Positions 60,413 to 64,000 of a DNA stretch of 64,000 nucleotides are shown here, piece by piece; positions within the stretch are counted from its first letter, which is position 1, and each line of letters starts with the position of its first letter. The translations under genes and the position numbers were made by a program. The stretch covers positions 6,239,338 to 6,303,337 of the forward strand of contig OZ004581.1 of NCBI GenBank assembly GCA_963924555.1, read 5' to 3'. The notes under the pieces are model-generated. The model was not told the origin of the DNA. It was given only the letters and a program-made list of their open reading frames with translations, and made no database searches. The stretch comes from Crambe crambe (taxonomy: Eukaryota > Porifera > Demospongiae > Poecilosclerida > Crambeidae).

Positions 60413-60427
60413 AATTTATAGCATAAT

Positions 60428-60640
60428 GGCCAAATGAATCCCTACATCTGCGTCATCGTTAAGCCCCGCCCACAACAGGAAGTAAATGTCAATGTCGATT
60501 TCTAGCTGAAAAGAATGATTTTTTTTGTGGGTGTTATGCTGTAGTGTGAATTAAAATTATAATATATTTAGTTTATAGACTACCTTGAAAGGGTTTTGGT
60601 GATATTAAAAAAAAATCTTTTTTTTCATTCAACCTACCCT
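60428..60640. repeat. Ginger right terminal inverted repeat, outer part
   Basis: 213 bp, inverse of the left TIR, with about 13-20 extra bases near GCTAGAAATCGACATTG. TTAA follows at 60641. Its innermost few bases (CGTGACA, 59434-59440) are separated from the rest by the palindromic insertion at 59446-60427. Confidence 0.9.
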
Positions 60641-60833
60641 TTAATGAAAAAATGGTCGGTATAGCAATTTTCAAACCTGAAAGCTACACCTTTTAGCTTT
60701 TTTTGGTTTTGTTTTGTTGTTTTTTGGTTGGTTTTATGTTTTTTTCAGGGGGGGGGGGTTGTTAAGTTGTGAAGAGTGCTTATGTACGTAACAGTAAAAA
60801 AATTCCTTGACCTCATAATTCAATGGTCAGGAG

Positions 60834-61453
60834 TAGCCTCGTCCCCCCAGGCCCTCTTTTTAGTTATGAATGTGGAGGGCCTAGTACGTGAAGTCACAGG
60901 GGGATAGAACTGGGATAGAACTGGGGTAGAACCGTTTTAATTGGGCATGGGCAGTGCATGAGAGCATTATGACCATGCCCACGCATTTGGGCTATGGACT
61001 GGAGCGACTCCACCAGGTATTCAGAAGAACTTCTGCTGTTTCGCTACAACAAAATTCACTATGGCTATACAACCAAGGACTTACTAAAACTCGTGAAGAA
61101 TTCTGAGGCCGATCTATTTATAATCCAGCTAAGCCTACAATCTAGACTACGTCTTGATAGCTGTACTATCTAACGATAGGCAGCGCTGATACTATCTGCT
61201 GCTAGGCTAGCAAAGCGTAGCAACACTCGAATTCAGTGGCAGCTCAATGGCTCAACGCCTCTTCTTTCTTAGGCCTGGCTGGACCATGTGCTAGTGCGTG
61301 GTCGTAGCACTGATTCGTCATGGTGACGTTTGTGATGTGAATGCGTTTCCTTGGACACACCCACACTATGGGGTTTCTATGGTTTTGCGATATTTTCGTG
61401 TACCAGGCCCTCCACAATCATAATTAAAAAGGAGGGGCCTGGGGACGAGGCTA
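60834..61453. mobile_element. TAGCCTC-family element, 620 bp, with 9-bp target duplication
   Basis: Left TAGCCTCGTCCCC and right GGGGACGAGGCTA continue into GGCCCTC / GAGGGGCC inverted blocks. GGTCAGGAG stands at both sides (60825-60833, 61454-61462). The 8-10 bp duplication size points to the Mutator/MULE group, tentatively. The interior has no recognised gene. It belongs to the same family as 41542-42123 and 47437-47767. Confidence 0.78.
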
Positions 61454-61462
61454 GGTCAGGAG

Positions 61463-61985
61463 GCTATCAATGGGGACAGTGACCTTTCATTAAAAAAAGA
61501 GACCAAGCAAACTATCATGGTAAACAACCACAATTCATTAGTATACTGCAAATGGTTTGGGTACAATAGTTTTTTTAGTCTTCACTAGTATGAAAGTATT
61601 ACATATAATATCAAATTACCAGCAAGAATATTATAATGACTCTGCTTGGATCAATTTTGGTCCTAGTGTCTGGCAAGAGATGAATAACTATCAGCAGAGC
61701 CAAGATAGATTTCGACTCTGAAAAGAAAGGAATGAGAGAATTTGAGTTGGTACAGTACATTACTTACATACATGAACATGATTATGTGGCTGTACACATA
61801 CATTAAGCTACATGTTAATGCTACACAAAATGCACTGAGGCATATCATGGCCATGACAAACTGAGTCAAAAAACTTTTGTATACTTTAGGAAACGCACTC
61901 TAAGGCGCTAACTACATACCTTCAGAAAGGTCTTTCTTGCAATCCTCAAGGAGGGACTGTACGTACATGACAACCTCAAATTTTT
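61463..61985. other. Gene-free stretch
   Basis: No supported gene. It lies downstream of the SAM-domain gene and may contain its 3' UTR. Confidence 0.4.
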
Positions 61986-61989
61986 GGGA

Positions 61990-63692
61990 TAGTATTCAAC
62001 CAAATATCATGAAGCTCTGTTTTAGCATCCTTCTCTAAAATATGATTCAACTCATCAAGAATCTGAAACAAAACAAATGTATATAATAATTATGGGCCAT
62101 GGGTTTATAATACTCTTGAGATCATTAGCTACCTGTTCAGTTCTTTTTAGAGATGGAAATTTTTTCAGAAGTTGGTCCATTGATGATGGCTCTTCCAGTA
62201 TCTCCTTCCTTCGAAAAGGGAAACTCCTAATCATGAGATCAGCAATCACTTGCTTGTTTGGGGACATTTTTTTTTCCTTCTTGTTGAAGAACTTTCAAGT
62301 GCCTAAGATATGATGCCTCATCTTCTCCCTTCGGAATGTGAGGTGCCGCAGGAATATGTGGAATTTGTGTAAACTCTTTTTTTATCTTCTTAGTTGGTGG
62401 CTCAGACATCTCATTACTAATTTCAGACTCTGTACGAGGTTTAGAATTTCTCAAATATTTCATCTTATCTCTGAGTGTTTCTACTAAGTAGCCCAAGAAG
62501 TTGAGATATGGACATATTAAACATACAACTAGGGGGGGCAGGTGGCAGTGAAAGAGGGTTGTGGTAGGCTTAATATTACCCAATGCACCAGGAAGATTAT
62601 ATGAATCCAGTCACATCGCTGCCAGGACTTAAGGAAAGGATATTCACTGACAATTTCAAGTGTGATCCAACATGTCTGTATTCCTCATCCTTAGGGCAAC
62701 TTTTTTCCTTAAAAATATAGCAGATGCTACACTGGATATAAATTTTGTCCTTGCTCTTCCTGATAATCTATTATGAGCTAATTCACTCATGACAAAGGCA
62801 GGGTAATTGCGTGGTAGCTCGAATAAACGAGAGAGAGGTGGTTCTTGTTTCCTTTTTGAGAGCATTCAAATGGGTAAAAGCAACTTCCTTTGATTTCAGT
62901 CTTGGTTTACGTACATGGATGGAAGGAATGTGTTCATTTATCATTCAGTATTTACGTACCTTGACAATGGAATCATTTTCCTCATCCTTGTCTGATGGCT
63001 ACGTATATTCTTCCTTGAGAGCAGAATCACGTAGCTCATCATCTTCAGCTGACTGCTGCATAAAGATTATACAGCTAATAATCTGCCCTTGCTATAACTA
63101 TAAAGATTTTTTTTTGATGATTAATAAACATTCCTGTTCTAGCATGGTATGCCTCTTTTATGGGAAGGGTCACTATCTTTTATTTTCATGCAGAGTTATA
63201 TATAAGTTTTGCATAAAGCATCGAAGTCCAATAGCTATTAAAATTAAAGCAGATAAACTTACATCTTCCAGTGAGTAACATATCCATGATCACTAATCAT
63301 TCGAGACTAAGTCATACTCAATTGCACCTTCATCACTGACCTAGCTACATATTAAGTATTGCATGGGGTAGTAATTATTGCCTTCACTATTAAACATGGC
63401 TGACCAAAGAGAGAAGACCTTGCTCACCTCTATTGTCTTTTTATCAACTTTCTTCAGAGCATTTAGTTTTACTATCAATTTTCGTCTTATACCAGAAAGA
63501 TCAGGTTCGGTAAGGAGCAAAAAACTCTCCCCATCAACTCCATTGTCTGGAAGAGACACATGATACAGCTAGCTATCTAGCTAAGCTGCTCTTACCTTGA
63601 AAAATACTAACAATTTCCTCTTTAAAACCTTCCTCCCTTAGCCATTCTGCGAATTTATCAGCATCTTTTTGAGAAAGGCCATGATGAATCAT
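61990..63692 (-). pseudogene. SAM-domain protein gene, probably decayed
   Basis: Exon 1 (63596-63692, start MIHHGLSQKDADKFAEWL) and exon 2 (63428-63546, GESFLLLTEPDLSGIRRKL) join in phase to give a SAM domain, normally a protein-protein or RNA-binding module. Exon 3 (62960-63055) is acidic but has an in-frame TAG. Further exons read LSRLFELPRNYPAFVM (about 62690-62830) and GEDEASYLRHLKVLQQEGKK (about 62270-62500). PNKQVIADLMIRSFPFRRKE follows (about 62150-62270), and a terminal exon reads ILDELNHILEKD (about 62010-62062). These blocks belong to an uncharacterised SAM-associated family common in cnidarian, sponge and fish genomes. A second frame change after the FELPR block supports decay. Expression is conceivable if unusual splicing skips exon 3. 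Confidence 0.6.
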
Positions 63693-63714
63693 TGAATAGA
63701 GCTAGCGCTCTGGT

Positions 63715-64000
63715 CTAAATAGATCCCGCCTCCGACCAGTCGGAGCACAGAACAAAATATTGCCCTTCTCGGCTTCCCGCCTCCAATCCCAACTCCGATC
63801 CCGACAGCCTCTCCGATCCCGCCTCCGACCAGTCGGAGCACAAAACAAAATATTGCCCTTCTTGGCTTCCCGCCTCCGATCCCGACTCCGATCCCGCCTC
63901 CGAGTGGGTCAAAATGCACTTCTCGGCCGTCGGAGCTGAGTCGCCGCACCCGCCTCCGACCAGTCGGAGCAAAAAGTTCATAAAAATTGCACTTCTCGGC
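63715..64000. repeat. GC-rich tandem repeat, 93-bp period, upstream of the SAM gene
   Basis: Units starting ATCCCGCCTCCGACCAGTCG at 63723 and 63816 share ACAAAATATTGCCCTTCT. A third, partial unit begins near 63945. Each contains the perfect hairpin CTCCGAC-CA-GTCGGAG. The array is strongly CpG-rich against an AT-rich background and sits where the SAM gene promoter should be. It runs off the window. The Gly-rich open frames across it are repeat artefacts. Confidence 0.85.

Larger units (their letters stand above)
59446..60427. mobile_element. Nested 0.98-kb palindrome with two P2X7-ballast-type gene ends
   Basis: The arms, 59446-59897 and 59969-60427, are about 95% identical reverse complements with a 71-bp spacer. 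GGCC stands on each side (59442-59445, 60428-60431). The joined outer sequence CGTGACA+GGCC+AAATGAATCCC exactly matches the inverse of the left TIR, so this is an insertion with a 4-bp duplication. Each arm starts with the same promoter-like GCTATAAATTATGGCAACAG and encodes the same protein start. It may be a fold-back element or a small transposon whose own TIRs contain a gene. Confidence 0.8.
55525..60640 (-). mobile_element. Ginger-type DNA transposon, about 5.1 kb
   Basis: Long terminal inverted repeats (55525-55719; 60428-60640) start AGGGTAGGTTGAATG and lie exactly between two TTAA tetranucleotides (55521-55524 and 60641-60644), a 4-bp target duplication. Two coding units run on the minus strand: a spliced integrase with HHCC finger, DDE core and GPY/F module (57537-59313), then a Ulp1 protease + PHD finger (55959-57107). 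Known: Ginger elements are cut-and-paste transposons whose transposase is closest to Gypsy-type integrases and which may carry cysteine-protease and PHD modules. It has no reverse transcriptase, capsid or polymerase. Later insertions sit inside it: a 0.98-kb palindrome in the right TIR and a 160-bp MITE (57350-57510). Confidence 0.85.

Noticed and set aside
55525-60640. Possibility that the integrase element is a Polinton/Maverick
   Set aside because: No family-B polymerase, packaging ATPase or capsid genes, and only 5.1 kb long. The 4-bp duplication, GPY/F module and Ulp1-PHD fit Ginger better.
55525-60640. Possibility that TTAA ends mean a piggyBac element
   Set aside because: The encoded transposase is an HHCC-DDE-GPY/F integrase, not a piggyBac DDD transposase.

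Overview
The window looks like genomic DNA from an early-branching animal, most likely a demosponge of the Amphimedon type. This is inferred from AT-rich DNA full of AGCT-type simple sequence, short GT-AG introns, many near-perfect fold-back MITEs, and gene families such as Reeler-DOMON, Death-domain, SAM and Ginger integrase. The species cannot be proven from sequence alone. There is no bacterial-style organisation, rRNA or CRISPR array.

Layout. 1-9.2 kb holds one well-supported gene on the minus strand, a DRE-TIM (HMGL-like) barrel with a C-terminal EF hand (1850-3592), followed by MITEs and tandem repeats. 9.8-25.5 kb holds two tandem, same-strand paralogues (gene A 9847-14183, gene B 18385-25438). 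Each has eight exons whose phases add up exactly. They encode a secreted Reeler + DOMON protein with a Ser/Thr-rich stalk made by an in-frame 21-bp minisatellite. Intron 2 of gene B is split by a degenerate hAT transposon (21013-23971), and gene A preserves the empty site. 26.4-35.4 kb is mostly fold-back elements, plus a broken Death-domain gene fragment and a small transposon enclosing a membrane-tail exon.

35.4-39.7 kb is a Ty1/copia fossil with identical LTRs and a half-tRNA primer site. 40-48 kb contains a MITE that has swallowed a RecQ-like helicase fragment, a second hAT remnant, CpG-dense repeats and a long CT microsatellite. 48.9-52.7 kb holds two broken copies of the 5' HMGL-EF gene and its flank, so this gene lies in a repeatedly duplicated segment (also seen at 15.2-17.6 kb).

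55525-60640 is a Ginger-type DNA transposon with about 200-bp terminal inverted repeats, TTAA at both ends, a spliced GPY/F integrase gene and a Ulp1 protease + PHD finger protein. Into its right terminal repeat a 0.98-kb palindrome has inserted between GGCC duplicates. Each arm carries the 5' part of a gene for the cysteine-rich domain otherwise known as the P2X7 cytoplasmic 'ballast' domain. From 61.9 kb to the end lies a probably decayed SAM-domain gene with a GC-rich tandem-repeat upstream region.

The most unusual items are the Ginger element with its nested palindrome, the minisatellite-stalk Reeler-DOMON pair, the barrel-EF hand fusion with its pseudogene cloud, and the gene-capturing MITEs.
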